A DNA stretch of 64,000 nt from Polyangiaceae bacterium (GCA_020846005.1 JADLEQ010000041.1:32817-96816), one strand, 5' to 3'; shown: positions 1 to 9,103, counted from the stretch's first letter. Notes: generated by a model not told the origin, from the sequence alone. Numbers and translations are program-made.

Positions 1-315
1 GACGAGGACGCTGGCGACGTCCAGCTCGATCGTGCCCGTGGTGCGCGCGAGGTCGTCGGGGGCGATCTCCAGGCTCCCGCGCGCCACGCGGAACCTCCCG
101 CGCGGCCCCCCGGCAGGCACCGGGAGCTCGAACGTCACGGCCGCGTCCGCCGCGACCTCGTAGCCGTGGCGGACGGCGGGCGCCCCGGAGTCCTGGGCCT
201 GCGCCGGCCACGGCTCCGTCCGCGGCGGCGGCGGCTTCTCGCGTTCGCAGCTGGCGCCGAGGAGCGCCACCGCGGCGAGGGCGGAGCGGAGCGACGACGA
301 GGAGCGACGGGGCAT
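1..315 (-). CDS. YceI-like lipoprotein, N-terminal part (cut by window edge)
   Basis: The gene runs off the left edge, so only about 105 N-terminal residues are visible. It starts with a basic, hydrophobic signal peptide ending in a lipobox (LLGASC), followed by a Pro-rich linker. Residues from about 55 onward (FELPVPAGGPRGRFRVARG, then LEIAPDDLARTTGTIELDV) resemble the beta-strand pattern of the YceI lipid-binding family, in which 'xG.f.v..G.l.i...d...t.G.i..d' recurs. I infer an envelope lipoprotein of that fold, function unknown. The frame was read by me directly. The next gene is divergent with a 139-base gap. Confidence 0.6.
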   Translation of the reverse strand, partial: MPRRSSSSLRSALAAVALLGASCEREKPPPPRTEPWPAQAQDSGAPAVRHGYEVAADAAVTFELPVPAGGPRGRFRVARGSLEIAPDDLARTTGTIELDVASVLV

Positions 316-442
316 CGGGCCGAGGGGGCAGAGACGGTGCCGCGGTAGGCATAGCGCGGGCCGCGGGCGCCGCCGAGCGCGCCCGGCGGCGAGCGGGCGG
401 CCCCGGCGGGGGCGTGCGTGCCCCGGGTCGCGCGGGACAGGG

Positions 443-448
443 TATGCT
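443..448 (+). promoter_or_regulatory. -10-like box, leaderless start of the 455 gene
   Basis: TATGCT ends 6 bases before the ATG at 455, so transcription would begin at or next to the start codon. No convincing -35 is seen. Part of a window-wide pattern. Confidence 0.45.
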
Positions 449-454
449 CGGCGC

Positions 455-2509
455 ATGAGCCGGTGGCGTGCGTTGATGGTGATCGGGGTGTGGGCGCTCG
501 GGTGCAGCTCGGACGACTCGCCAGGTGCGCGCGGCGGGGGCGCCGACGCCGGCGCCGACGCCGGGCTCGCGGGCGAGTCGATCTGGGTCGGCGCGGCCGA
601 GCTCTCGACGCTCTCCGAGGCGAGCTTTTTCGATCATCCGTGGCCGAGCGATCTGCGCCGAGACGCCGCCGGCAAGGTCGACTTCGCGGGCTATCCCAAC
701 CCGCGGGCGCAGCCGCTGATCCGCGATTTCCTCGACTCGCTGAACGGCACGCTGGATGGCTTCTCCCCGGCAGCGGCTGGGTACGTCCGCTTCTCGGTGC
801 CGCTGGATCCCGGCTCGATCCCGACCGATCCGATCGCCGCGCTCGAGCCCGACTCGAGCGTCCAGCTCATCGACATCGATCCAGCGTCGCCAGAGCGCGG
901 CGCGCGGCGCCGGATCTCTCTGTTCCTGCGCCGGGACGCGGGGGTCTACTGGCCGGCGGGCACGCTCGCCTTCCTGCCGACGTTCGGCTTCCCGCTCCGG
1001 CCCAACACGCGCTACGCGTTCGTCGTGACCGACGCGATCCGCGCCGAGGGCGGCGGTCGCATCGGGCGCGCGAGCGCGCTCGACGCCGCGCTCCACGAGA
1101 CCTCCGGGGTCGTGGCGGACGCGGCGGCCGAGCTCACGGCGGCCGGCGTCGACGTGGCGTCCGTGGTCCACCTCGCGCCCTTCACGACCAACGACCCGAC
1201 AGCCGAGGCGCGCGCGCTGCGCGACTGGGTGCGCGACGAGTACCCGGCGCCCACCGCAGACGCCGCGCGCTGGGCGGCGCGCGACGCCGTCGCCGGACGG
1301 ATGGACGTGTACGAGGGCGAGTACGGACCGTCCCCCGACTTCCAGCGCGGGAGCATCCCGTTCACGTCCTACGGCGACGGCGGCGAGCTCGCGTTCGACG
1401 CGACCGGGAAGCCCCAGCTGCAGCGAGAATTCCAGCTTCGCTTCTCGCTCGCCGTCCCCGACGCGACGCTCTGCCCGATGCCGGCGGCCGGCTACCCGAT
1501 CGTCCTCTACGCGCACGGGACGGGCGGCAACTACCGATCGATGCTCGGCGCGGACGACGAGGCCGAGTCGCTCGCGGCCCGCTGCATCGCGACGATGGGC
1601 ATCGATCAGATCTTCCACGGCACGCGACCGGGCGGCGAGTGCGGCGAGGCGCCCCCGCCGTGCAACACGAACGTGGAGCTCATCTTCTTCAACGTGCAAA
1701 ACCCCACCGCCGCTCGCGCGAACGGCCCGCAGTCGGCCATCGACGTCGTCCAGCAGGCGCGCCTCTTCACCGAGAGCGGGATGACGGTCCCGCCGTCGGT
1801 CTCGCGGACGGGCTCCGAGATCCGCTTCGACGGGAGCCGGGTGATGTTCTTCGGCCACTCCCAGGGCGGGCTGAACGGCCCCCTCTTCCTCGCGATCGAC
1901 GACGCGGCGCGCGGCGCCGTGCTGAGCGGCTCGGGGAGCCTCATCAGCATCACGCTGCTCGAGAAGACGAAGCCGGTGAACGTCGCCGGACTGGTGAAGA
2001 CGCTCCTCGGAGTCGTGAACCTCGAGGAGCAGGAGCTCGAGGACATCAACTCGTTCCACCCAGCGATCTCGCTGGCGCAGTCCATCGTCGACACGACGGA
2101 CCCCATCCACTACGTGCCCTGGATCCTACGAGCGCCGCGGCCGGGGTTCGTGCCGAAGAGCGTGCTCATGACGGAGGGCATCGACCCGGACGGCAGCGGC
2201 GACAATTACACGCCGCCCCACGCGATCGAGGTCCAGGCGGTCGCGCTCGGGCTCCCTCCGCAGACGCCGCTGATCCATCCCATCGTCGAGCTCGCGTGGA
2301 GCGATCTCGCGCCGGTCACCGTCCCGGCGGGTGGGCTCGCGGGCAACCTCGCGGGCGGGCTCGCGTCCGGCGTCCTCGCGCAGTGGCCGGCGAGCGAGGC
2401 GAGCGACGGGCATTTCGTCATCTACGACATCCCGAGGGCCATGGATCAGTGCTCCGGCTTCCTGCGCGAGCTGGCCGACGACCCGCGCGGCCGCGTCCCG
2501 GCCCCCTGA
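455..2509 (+). CDS. Lipoprotein alpha/beta hydrolase, extracellular-lipase-like
   Basis: 684 residues. A short signal peptide with lipobox (VWALGC) is followed by an Asp/Ala/Gly-rich linker, so it is probably an envelope lipoprotein. The N-terminal third (FFDHPWPSDLR, then LRPNTRYAFVVTDAI) resembles the N-terminal domain of secreted virulence-type lipases. The catalytic half has an oxyanion-type strand (IVLYAHGTGGNY, near residue 350) and a nucleophile elbow GHSQGG near residue 467, the GxSxG of serine hydrolases. I infer esterase or lipase activity on an unknown substrate. The ATG at 455 has a -10-like box 6 bases upstream and no Shine-Dalgarno, which suggests a leaderless message. Confidence 0.75.
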   Translation: MSRWRALMVIGVWALGCSSDDSPGARGGGADAGADAGLAGESIWVGAAELSTLSEASFFDHPWPSDLRRDAAGKVDFAGYPNPRAQPLIRDFLDSLNGTLDGFSPAAAGYVRFSVPLDPGSIPTDPIAALEPDSSVQLIDIDPASPERGARRRISLFLRRDAGVYWPAGTLAFLPTFGFPLRPNTRYAFVVTDAIRAEGGGRIGRASALDAALHETSGVVADAAAELTAAGVDVASVVHLAPFTTNDPTAEARALRDWVRDEYPAPTADAARWAARDAVAGRMDVYEGEYGPSPDFQRGSIPFTSYGDGGELAFDATGKPQLQREFQLRFSLAVPDATLCPMPAAGYPIVLYAHGTGGNYRSMLGADDEAESLAARCIATMGIDQIFHGTRPGGECGEAPPPCNTNVELIFFNVQNPTAARANGPQSAIDVVQQARLFTESGMTVPPSVSRTGSEIRFDGSRVMFFGHSQGGLNGPLFLAIDDAARGAVLSGSGSLISITLLEKTKPVNVAGLVKTLLGVVNLEEQELEDINSFHPAISLAQSIVDTTDPIHYVPWILRAPRPGFVPKSVLMTEGIDPDGSGDNYTPPHAIEVQAVALGLPPQTPLIHPIVELAWSDLAPVTVPAGGLAGNLAGGLASGVLAQWPASEASDGHFVIYDIPRAMDQCSGFLRELADDPRGRVPAP

Positions 2510-2597
2510 GCGCGCGGGCCGGCCAGCGCCGCGAGCCCGGGCGGGCCGCGCCGCGCCCCGCGGGACGGGGGCCGACACCCGCAGCTCGCCGACCGCC

Positions 2598-2626
2598 TTG
2601 GCGCCGTGAACCCTGGCCGATAACAT
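2598..2626 (+). promoter_or_regulatory. Sigma70-like promoter of the 2634 gene
   Basis: -35 TTGGCG (2598-2603), 17-base spacer, -10 TAACAT (2621-2626), then 7 bases to the ATG at 2634. The -10 overlaps an upstream in-frame ATG at 2625, which therefore is unlikely to be the start. Confidence 0.6.
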
Positions 2627-2633
2627 GATCGGG

Positions 2634-3587
2634 ATGGGACTCGAACGGATCGCGCGGGCGCTCTCCAACGTCGAACGGATCGGGATGACCCCCGAGCTGG
2701 CGCGCCGGCTCGGCCTCGCCTCGGAGGATGCCACGCGAGGCCGCCTCATGGCGCAGGCGGAGGAGGACCGCGCGCACCTCGGCGTCTACCTCCTCGGCAG
2801 CTACGTGGTGGACGACACCGATCTCTGGGGAGACGGCGAGATCTACTGGTGGTCGATCCCGGCGCTCGTGGATCGAGAGGGCAAGTCGATCCGCGAGCCG
2901 CTGCACGGACTCCCCAACGGGATGGCACCGCACAAGGTGGGCTCGCTCGAGTGGATGACGAACGTCTCGCTCGCCGAGCCGCCGCTGCTGGCCGTGATCC
3001 CGCCCGTGGCGGACCTCGCCGGCTGCACGTTGCGGCTCGCGTTCTACGACGACGACGGCGCGCGGGCGAACTTCGCGGCCGCGATGCAGGCGGGCCTCGA
3101 GGCCTACGGCAACCTGTCAGGCGACCCGCTGCAGGGCGCCGACTCGGTGATCGCCCCGGTCCGCGACGCAATCTTCCGCGCGCTCAAGGCAGAGGAGGAC
3201 GACATCCTCGTGGACCAGGACGTGATCCTCCGCCGCGGCGAGACCTCGCGCTTCGGGGCCGGCCTGGTGGGCTCCGTGATCAACTCGATGGTGCGGGTGT
3301 ACTGGTTCGTCCGCGACGAGGAGCGAACAGAGCAGTTCGGGCCGATCGCGCTCCACAAGGGGCAGTCGGAGACGGTCCGCTTCGCGACTCCGCTCCGCGC
3401 GGGGGGCCGCCTCGCCGTGTTCGCGCGGGGCGCCACCGTGCACTGCGAGAGCTTCGGCGATCTCGACACCGACACCCCGTTCACCAACCGGGTGATCGAG
3501 GCCCGGCAGGAGCCGGCGTTGTCCGAGGGCTTCACCGTCCACGGCCAGGGGGCGGCCAAGCTCATCGCGTTCTATACGCCGCCGTGA
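2634..3587 (+). CDS. Conserved-looking protein of unknown function
   Basis: 317 residues with no signal peptide or membrane segment. I do not recognise the family. The N-terminal 30 residues look helical. A Trp/Tyr-rich patch (DLWGDGEIYWWSIPALVD, near residues 63-80) is followed by mixed alpha/beta sequence, with two copies of a strand-rich pattern in the C-terminal half (near 205-310). I chose ATG 2634 over 2625 because the promoter -10 TAACAT covers 2621-2626 and sits 7 bases from 2634, as in other genes here. It lies 33 bases before thrC on the same strand, but thrC appears to have its own promoter. Confidence 0.7.
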   Translation: MGLERIARALSNVERIGMTPELARRLGLASEDATRGRLMAQAEEDRAHLGVYLLGSYVVDDTDLWGDGEIYWWSIPALVDREGKSIREPLHGLPNGMAPHKVGSLEWMTNVSLAEPPLLAVIPPVADLAGCTLRLAFYDDDGARANFAAAMQAGLEAYGNLSGDPLQGADSVIAPVRDAIFRALKAEEDDILVDQDVILRRGETSRFGAGLVGSVINSMVRVYWFVRDEERTEQFGPIALHKGQSETVRFATPLRAGGRLAVFARGATVHCESFGDLDTDTPFTNRVIEARQEPALSEGFTVHGQGAAKLIAFYTPP

Positions 3588-3607
3588 TCCGGGGCGCGTC
3601 CCCCTGC

Positions 3608-3613
3608 TAGGAC
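3608..3613 (+). promoter_or_regulatory. -10-like box, leaderless start of thrC
   Basis: TAGGAC ends 7 bases before the ATG at 3621. It supports that ATG over the in-frame TTG at 3615, which would lie upstream of the predicted transcription start. Confidence 0.4.
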
Positions 3614-3620
3614 CTTGCCC

Positions 3621-4946
3621 ATGGCGTACTCTTGCGAGCTCCGGTGCTTCTCCGGCTGCGATGGCGCGTGGCCGGTCACGCGCCCCCTCTACACCTGCCC
3701 CAAGTGCGGCGGGCTCCTCCAGGTCGCGCATGATCTCGAGGCGCTGCGCGATCGCAGCGGGCCTGCGTGGATGAAGCTCTTCGACGAGCGCTATCGGGTG
3801 AGCACCTGGCCGTACGGCTCCGGGGTCTGGGGGAAGCGTGAGTGGGTGATGCCCCAGGTGCCGGACGACATCGTCGTCAGCACGTACGAGGGCGGCTCGA
3901 ACCTCTTCTGGGCGGAGCGCCATGGCCGGGAGCTCGGTGTCCGCGACCTGTGGGTGAAGCTGTGCGGGCAGAGCCACTCGGGGTCGTTCAAGGACCTCGG
4001 GATGACCGTGCTGGTGAGCGTCGTGCGGCTCGCGCTCCGCGACGGCCTCGCCGTGAAGGCGATCGCCTGCGCGTCGACCGGCGACACGAGCGCTTCGCTC
4101 GCCGCGTACGGTGCAGCCGCGGGGCTTCCCGTGGTCGTCCTCCTCCCCAAGGGGAAGGTCTCCAGCGCCCAGCTCGTGCAACCGATCGCGCACGGCGCGC
4201 TGGTGCTCGGTCTGGACACCGATTTCGACGGCTGCATGCACCTCGTCAAGCAGCTCGCCGCTGAGAACCTCGTCTACCTCGCCAACTCGATGAACCCGCT
4301 GCGCCTCGAGGGCCAGAAGACGGTGGGGATCGAGATCGTCCAGCAGTTCGACTGGCAGGTCCCCGACTGGATCGTGCTGCCGAGCGGCAACCTCGGGAAC
4401 GCGGCCGCGCTCTACCAGGGGTTCCGTATGATGAAGGAGCTCGGGCTGATCTCGCGGTACCCGCGCCTCGCGGTCGCGCAGGCGGAGGCGGCCAACCCGC
4501 TCTACCGCGCCTGGACGGCCGGGCTGCGGTCGGTCGCGCCGATCACGGCAGCCCCCACTCAGGCGACGGCGATCCAGATCGGCAACCCGGTGAGCGCGCC
4601 GCGCGCCCTGCAGGCGCTGGAGGCGATGAACGGGGTCGTCGAGCAGGCGAGCGAGGAGGAGCTCTGCGAGGCGGCCGCGCGCGCCGATCGCACCGGGCTC
4701 TACACCTGCCCGCACACGGCCGTGGGCCTGGCGGTGTTGCAGAAGCTGGTGGCCCGAGGGGTGGTGCAGCCCCACGAGCGCGTCATCTGCATCTCCACGG
4801 CGAGCGGGCTCAAGTTCACCGAGTTCAAGGTCCGATACCACGAGCGCGCCATCGAGGGCGTGCGCAGCTCGCTGGCGAACCCACCCGTGTTCCTGCCTCC
4901 CGACTACGGCGCGGTGGTCGACGCGATCCGCGAGCGGTTCGGCTGA
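3621..4946 (+). CDS. thrC: Threonine synthase
   Basis: 441 residues, cytosolic PLP enzyme converting O-phosphohomoserine to threonine. The N-terminus carries a zinc-ribbon-like CPKCGG (near 25-30), a feature of the archaeal/plant-type and related bacterial threonine synthases. The PLP lysine lies in SGSFKDLGM (near residue 120), with [15 protein letters not shown] after it and the phosphate-binding LPSGNLGN near 255. The C-terminal [15 protein letters not shown] closes the fold. Length fits the family. It converges on rlmE, 34 bases away. The similar cysteate synthase is a formal alternative, but threonine synthase is far likelier. Confidence 0.9.
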   Translation: MAYSCELRCFSGCDGAWPVTRPLYTCPKCGGLLQVAHDLEALRDRSGPAWMKLFDERYRVSTWPYGSGVWGKREWVMPQVPDDIVVSTYEGGSNLFWAERHGRELGVRDLWVKLCGQSHSGSFKDLGMTVLVSVVRLALRDGLAVKAIACASTGDTSASLAAYGAAAGLPVVVLLPKGKVSSAQLVQPIAHGALVLGLDTDFDGCMHLVKQLAAENLVYLANSMNPLRLEGQKTVGIEIVQQFDWQVPDWIVLPSGNLGNAAALYQGFRMMKELGLISRYPRLAVAQAEAANPLYRAWTAGLRSVAPITAAPTQATAIQIGNPVSAPRALQALEAMNGVVEQASEEELCEAAARADRTGLYTCPHTAVGLAVLQKLVARGVVQPHERVICISTASGLKFTEFKVRYHERAIEGVRSSLANPPVFLPPDYGAVVDAIRERFG

Positions 4947-4980
4947 GCTCGGGCCGGCCCCACCAGCGCGAGCCCGCGCC

Positions 4981-5613
4981 TCAGCCGCCCGCGGGCCCAC
5001 CCGGCAGCGGCGCTGCGGGCGCGAGCCGCCCCTGGCCGACGAGGAAGACCTCGGACGACACCGAGCGGGTCCCTTCGGGCCGGATCGTGCGCACCGCGGC
5101 GTAGCGCTGGCGCACCTCGGCGCGCGCGTGCTCGAACGCCGCGCTCATGAAGAGCTTTCCCACGAAGGCCGACCCGGGGCGCCCCACGGCCGCAGCCACC
5201 GCGAGCGCGCGCAGGAACAGCTCCTCGCTGCGTGCCTGGTCGCGCGCCTTGTTCCCGCTGGTGTTGGGCGCCATGTCGCTCAGCACCACGTCGTAGGGCG
5301 CGTGCTCGGCCACCGCGGCCAGGTCGAGCGTCAGCGCGTCGCCCTGGATCGCGATCACGTTGGGCGCGCCGAGCTCCGCCAGCTCCTGCAGGTCGACGGC
5401 CACCACGCGGCCGCCGACGCCCACACGGCGACTGGCGTAGAGGGTCCACGACCCAGGCGCCGCACCGAGATCGAGCACCCGCAGGCCGGGCCGCAGGAGG
5501 CCCACGCGCGAGTCGATCTCCTCCAGCTTGAAGACGCTCCGCGCTGGGAAGCCGCGCTCCTTGGCGGCGCGCGTACGGGCGTCGGGGCGCGCGTAGGGGT
5601 TGCGCCGCGCCAC
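4981..5613 (-). CDS. rlmE: 23S rRNA (uridine-2'-O)-methyltransferase RlmE (FtsJ/RrmJ)
   Basis: 210 residues. The SAM site is VLDLGAAPGSWT (near 47-58). The K-D-K-E catalytic tetrad is visible as K29 (SVFKLEEID), D113 (LSDMAPNTSGNK), K153 (FVGKLF) and E188 (SSEVFLV), with spacings nearly identical to E. coli RrmJ. The family methylates U2552 in the A loop of 23S rRNA on the 50S subunit. It is last in a minus-strand run L3, PsU-methyltransferase fusion, PHAX-domain protein, RlmE, starting 10 bases after its upstream neighbour, so almost certainly co-transcribed. Confidence 0.93.
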   Translation of the reverse strand: MARRNPYARPDARTRAAKERGFPARSVFKLEEIDSRVGLLRPGLRVLDLGAAPGSWTLYASRRVGVGGRVVAVDLQELAELGAPNVIAIQGDALTLDLAAVAEHAPYDVVLSDMAPNTSGNKARDQARSEELFLRALAVAAAVGRPGSAFVGKLFMSAAFEHARAEVRQRYAAVRTIRPEGTRSVSSEVFLVGQGRLAPAAPLPGGPAGG

Positions 5614-5623
5614 GAGCCGCGCG

Positions 5624-6655
5624 TCAGCGCCGCCCTCCGCCGCGCACCACCCCGCGCCGCGGCGCGCCGCTCGCCGCGGACGCCAGCGTCTGCAGCGCCT
5701 CGCGGCGCATCGCGGCCTCGAGCAGCGGGATGAGCTCCGTCACGTACCGACGGACCAGCTCGCGCGCCTCATCCCGGAACGCGCCGACGTCGACCTCGCT
5801 CGAGCGGATGATCGCGAGGATCTGGGCGTCGAGCAGCGCGTCGGCTTCGGACGACGCGTCGCTCCCCGCAGGGTCGTCGTCCTCGCCGCCCGGATCGTCG
5901 TTGCCGGAGTCTGCGCTCGCCTCGGCGGCGACGCCCGCGGCGCGACGCGACGGCAAGGACGGCGCCCTCGGCGACCGCCGGGTCACCCGCGTGTCGGGCT
6001 GCGCGGACGGGCCGACCGGCTCGGCCGCCGCCGTCGGCAAGGTGATGATGCGACGGCGCGGCCGCTCCGCCTCGCTGGTCCCCTCCGTGACCGGCTCCGG
6101 CGCGCGCGGCGGCTGCGGGACGGGCTCCTCGAACAGCTCTGGCGCAACGTACGACGCCATCCGCGCCCGGGGCTCCGGGGTGTCCTCGGCGGGCGGCGGC
6201 GGCGCGATCTCGCTCACGTCGTGGACGACGAGGCGCGACGGCCGGAGCGCGGGCGCCGCGCCCCCGCGCCGCGCGTCGACCCACGCCCCGCGCGGCCCCG
6301 GCCGACCGCGCTCGGGCGCCGCGGAGTCCTGCGGACGGCGCGGGAGCTGAGTGACCGCCGGGCGCGGGCGCTGGGGCGCCTGCGGCGGGCCGAACGGCCC
6401 CATGAAGATGGCGCGGCGCTCGGCGCGCGGCAGGCGGCGCCGAGCGAGGAAGAAGAAGACTCCCCCCTTCGTCCGGCGGCGCGTGCCGTCGGGGATGGTC
6501 ATCCCCCCGCTCTCCTCGAGGGTGTTCGTCTCTGCGAGCAGCGCCCGCACGGTCTCTTCGCCGAGCGCGTCGACGACGGCCGTGATCTGCTGGAGCGCAG
6601 CGGCGTCAGCTTCGCCGAGCTCCGCGGCGATCTCCTGGACAAGGTCGGTAGGCAT
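5624..6655 (-). CDS. PHAX-type RNA-binding domain protein
   Basis: 343 residues. Residues about 5-72 match the RNA-binding domain of eukaryotic PHAX, the adaptor for snRNA export: a helical stretch (ITAVVDALGEETVRALLAET), then EESGGM and the hallmark GTRRRTKGGVFFFLARR. The middle (about 75-260) is Pro/Arg/Glu-rich and probably disordered. A helical C-terminus (about 275-330, with DALLDAQILAIIRSSEVDV) may be an oligomerisation or docking segment. The frame is open 35 codons further upstream, but ATG 6655 starts right at the domain. TATAGG about 15 bases upstream could be a private -10. It is flanked by rRNA-modification genes, so I infer binding to rRNA or another structured RNA; targets are unknown. 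Confidence 0.8.
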   Translation of the reverse strand: MPTDLVQEIAAELGEADAAALQQITAVVDALGEETVRALLAETNTLEESGGMTIPDGTRRRTKGGVFFFLARRRLPRAERRAIFMGPFGPPQAPQRPRPAVTQLPRRPQDSAAPERGRPGPRGAWVDARRGGAAPALRPSRLVVHDVSEIAPPPPAEDTPEPRARMASYVAPELFEEPVPQPPRAPEPVTEGTSEAERPRRRIITLPTAAAEPVGPSAQPDTRVTRRSPRAPSLPSRRAAGVAAEASADSGNDDPGGEDDDPAGSDASSEADALLDAQILAIIRSSEVDVGAFRDEARELVRRYVTELIPLLEAAMRREALQTLASAASGAPRRGVVRGGGRR

Positions 6656-6696
6656 CGTGGCGGCGGGCGTCCTATAGATTCCCCCGGGGCAAAACG

Positions 6697-8340
6697 CTAG
6701 CAGAAGTCGACGAACACGGCGTGGCTCGGGGCCGGCGCCGAGAACGCCGAGTGGGGGCAATCCACGGGCGCGGGGAGGTCCCGCAGCCGGGCGGCGCTGC
6801 GACCCGCGCGCTCGACGGCCCGCGCGGCGAGCCCCCGGAGCCCGTGGCGGAGCGTGTCACGGTGATTGGTGACGACCACGAGACGCCCGCCGTCGACGAC
6901 GAGCGTGGCGCACACCGCCGCGAGGCGCTCGAGATCGTCTGCGACCCGGAACGTCGCGCGACCGGCGCGACCGAACGTCGGGGGATCGAGGACCACCAGC
7001 TCGTACCGCTCGCCACGACGACCGGCGCGCTCCGCGAAGCGGACCGCGTCCGCCTCCACGAAGCGATGGCCGCTGGGCTCGAGCTCGTTCGCCGCGTACG
7101 CCGCCCGGCCCCGCTGCAGGGCGCGCGCTGCGACATCGACGTTGGTCGTCCGCGCCCCGCCGAGCGCGGCCGCCGCGCCGAACGCGCACGTATACGCGAA
7201 CAGGTTGAGCACGCGGGGCGGGGCGTCGTGCGCCTCGAGCCACCGCCGGCACCACTCGCGGACGAGCAGCCGCGTCTCGCGTTGATCGACGAACAGGCCC
7301 GTCGCGAGACCCCTCCCGAGTTCGACGTACGAGCGCTGCCCGTGCTCGGCCACGACGAACTCGCCCGGCGCGGGCTCCCCGGCCGCCGGCGCCGCGGCCC
7401 CGTCACCGCGCGCGGCGCTCCCTGCGCCGGCCGTGCGGGGGTGCACATACGCGCCGAGGGCGCCGAGATCGCACCACGCGCGCGCGACCTCGCCAGCACG
7501 CTGCACGAGCTCCGGCGTCCCGGGCTCCACCACGACGAAGTCTCCGTGCCGATCGACGACCAGCCCCGGCATCCCGTCCCCCTCGTCGTTGACGAGGCGG
7601 TACGACGTGCAGCCCGCCGCGAGCGACCGGCGCAACCACGCGCGATCCAGCAGCTCCCGCGCGAGCGCGCCACCGACCGCTAGGCGCCACGCCTCGCCGC
7701 GCACCCACCGGGCGAGATCGCCGGGCTCGGCCACCGAGACGTCGAGCGCGAGCGACGACGCGCGGACGCGCGCGGCGTGGAGGAGGAGGCGCCACGCCGG
7801 CTCGCCGCCATAGAGCGGATCGCCGGCGATGGGCGCGCCGATCGCGGCGAGCTGGACCCGGAGCTGGTGCGTGCGTCCGGTCTCCGGCCACAGGCGGACG
7901 AGCGCGCGCCCCGCTCGCCGCTCGAGGACCTCGAACCGCGTGCGCGCCACGAGGCCGCCGCGCCGCACCACGCGCGCGCGCCCTCCGCCGACCACGAGCC
8001 GGTGCTCGAGCGTTCCGGCGGCGGGCAACCCGCGGTCGACGACTCCGGCGACGTACGTGCGCTCGATCGCGCCGCGCTCCTTCGCGCCGGCGACCTCCGC
8101 GTTGCGACGAGGATCCGTCACCAGCAACAGCGCGCCGCTGGTGCCGACGTCCAGCCTGGAATGCACGCCGATCCGCGCCGCCGGGCCGAGCCACTCGGCG
8201 ATCCGACCGACCACGTCGTCGCCCGCGCGAGCGCCCCCGTGCGTCGGCAGCCCCGGGGGTTTGTCGACGACCAGCAGGCCGTCGGCGTGCGACGCGATCC
8301 GGTGCTCGGGCCAGGCAACCGCGAGCGCGTCGAGGCTCAC
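6697..8340 (-). CDS. Fusion: RluA-family pseudouridine synthase + RlmI/RlmK-like rRNA methyltransferase
   Basis: 547 residues with two enzyme domains. Residues 1 to about 215 form an RluA-type pseudouridine synthase, with GLLVVDKPPG, catalytic Asp64 in HSRLDVGTSGALL, and RTHQLRVQLAAIG with IAGDPLYGG. Residues about 235-547 resemble the RlmI/RlmK large-subunit methyltransferases, with a PUA-like start YRLVNDEGDGMPGLVVDRH (247-265), then GLFVDQRETR, SAM motif VLNLFAYTCAFGAAA (near 377-391) and DPPTFGR. RNA targets cannot be told from sequence; 23S rRNA is likely from the families. It lies 25 bases downstream of rplC and 41 upstream of the PHAX-domain gene. Confidence 0.88.
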   Translation of the reverse strand: MSLDALAVAWPEHRIASHADGLLVVDKPPGLPTHGGARAGDDVVGRIAEWLGPAARIGVHSRLDVGTSGALLLVTDPRRNAEVAGAKERGAIERTYVAGVVDRGLPAAGTLEHRLVVGGGRARVVRRGGLVARTRFEVLERRAGRALVRLWPETGRTHQLRVQLAAIGAPIAGDPLYGGEPAWRLLLHAARVRASSLALDVSVAEPGDLARWVRGEAWRLAVGGALARELLDRAWLRRSLAAGCTSYRLVNDEGDGMPGLVVDRHGDFVVVEPGTPELVQRAGEVARAWCDLGALGAYVHPRTAGAGSAARGDGAAAPAAGEPAPGEFVVAEHGQRSYVELGRGLATGLFVDQRETRLLVREWCRRWLEAHDAPPRVLNLFAYTCAFGAAAALGGARTTNVDVAARALQRGRAAYAANELEPSGHRFVEADAVRFAERAGRRGERYELVVLDPPTFGRAGRATFRVADDLERLAAVCATLVVDGGRLVVVTNHRDTLRHGLRGLAARAVERAGRSAARLRDLPAPVDCPHSAFSAPAPSHAVFVDFC

Positions 8341-8365
8341 GTCCCGGCTCGCAGCGACGCCCCGC

Positions 8366-9028
8366 TCAGGCGCGCTTGCCGCCGCGGCGCTTCACCGCGC
8401 CGCGCACCTCGACGAGCCCGCTCGCCGGCCCGGGGACACCGCCGCGGATCAGCAGGAGCCCCTCTTCCGGGAGCACGCGGACGACCTCCTGGCTCAGCAC
8501 GCTCACCGTCGCGTTCCCGTGCTGCCCGGGCATCTTCATGCCGAGCTTGACGCGACCCGGGGTCATGCGGGTGCCGATCGAGCCGCCGTGACGCCGGTAC
8601 TCGTGGTTACCATGCGTCATCCGCCCCCCCTTGAAGTGGTGCCGCGTCATCACGCCGCTGAACCCGCGGCCGCGGGACACGCCGCGCACGTCGACGAGCT
8701 GGCCAACGTCGAAGAGCCGATCCAGCGTGATCGCCTGCCCGACCTCGAACCCGGCGGCCCACTCGGGCGAGCAGCGGAGCTCGCGGAGCACCCGGCGCGG
8801 CGCGACGCCGGCCTTGGCGAATTGGCCAGCGAGCGGGCGGCTCGTGTGCTTCTCCTTGCGCTCGCCCAGGCCGAGGATGAGGGCGTCGTAGCCGTCCTTC
8901 GCCTGGGTGCGCTTGCCGACCACCATGGCCTTCGACTCGACGACCGTGCACGGCACCACCGTGCCGTCGCCGAGGAACACCTGGGTCATGCCGAGCTTGC
9001 GTCCGATGACGCCGGGGAACTGGTTCAT
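8366..9028 (-). CDS. rplC: 50S ribosomal protein L3, outside an S10-type operon
   Basis: 220 residues, slightly longer than E. coli L3. Diagnostic sequence includes [12 protein letters not shown] at the N-terminus, [15 protein letters not shown], and [14 protein letters not shown] followed by [10 protein letters not shown], where the Gln corresponds to the residue methylated by PrmB in E. coli. L3 binds 23S rRNA early in 50S assembly and reaches the peptidyl-transferase centre. It normally sits between rpsJ and rplD; here it heads a run of rRNA-modification genes and faces rplS. A GGAGAG ribosome-binding site precedes the ATG, and a promoter with TTGACC/TAACTA lies 80-100 bases upstream. Whether a second rplC exists elsewhere cannot be seen. 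Confidence 0.95.
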   Translation of the reverse strand: MNQFPGVIGRKLGMTQVFLGDGTVVPCTVVESKAMVVGKRTQAKDGYDALILGLGERKEKHTSRPLAGQFAKAGVAPRRVLRELRCSPEWAAGFEVGQAITLDRLFDVGQLVDVRGVSRGRGFSGVMTRHHFKGGRMTHGNHEYRRHGGSIGTRMTPGRVKLGMKMPGQHGNATVSVLSQEVVRVLPEEGLLLIRGGVPGPASGLVEVRGAVKRRGGKRA

Positions 9029-9103
9029 CGCTGCTCTCCACGCTCCGGCCGGGAGGGCCGGCCCGTCGCGGCACCGGCACCGAGCCGGGCGGAAGGGGCG
9101 CGT

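Noticed and set aside
3615..3620. TTG as thrC start
   Set aside because: ATG 3621 follows a -10-like box at a 7-base distance and begins the usual N-terminus.
3117..5000. Long minus-strand frame opposite thrC
   Set aside because: No domain, and composition typical of an antisense shadow of thrC.
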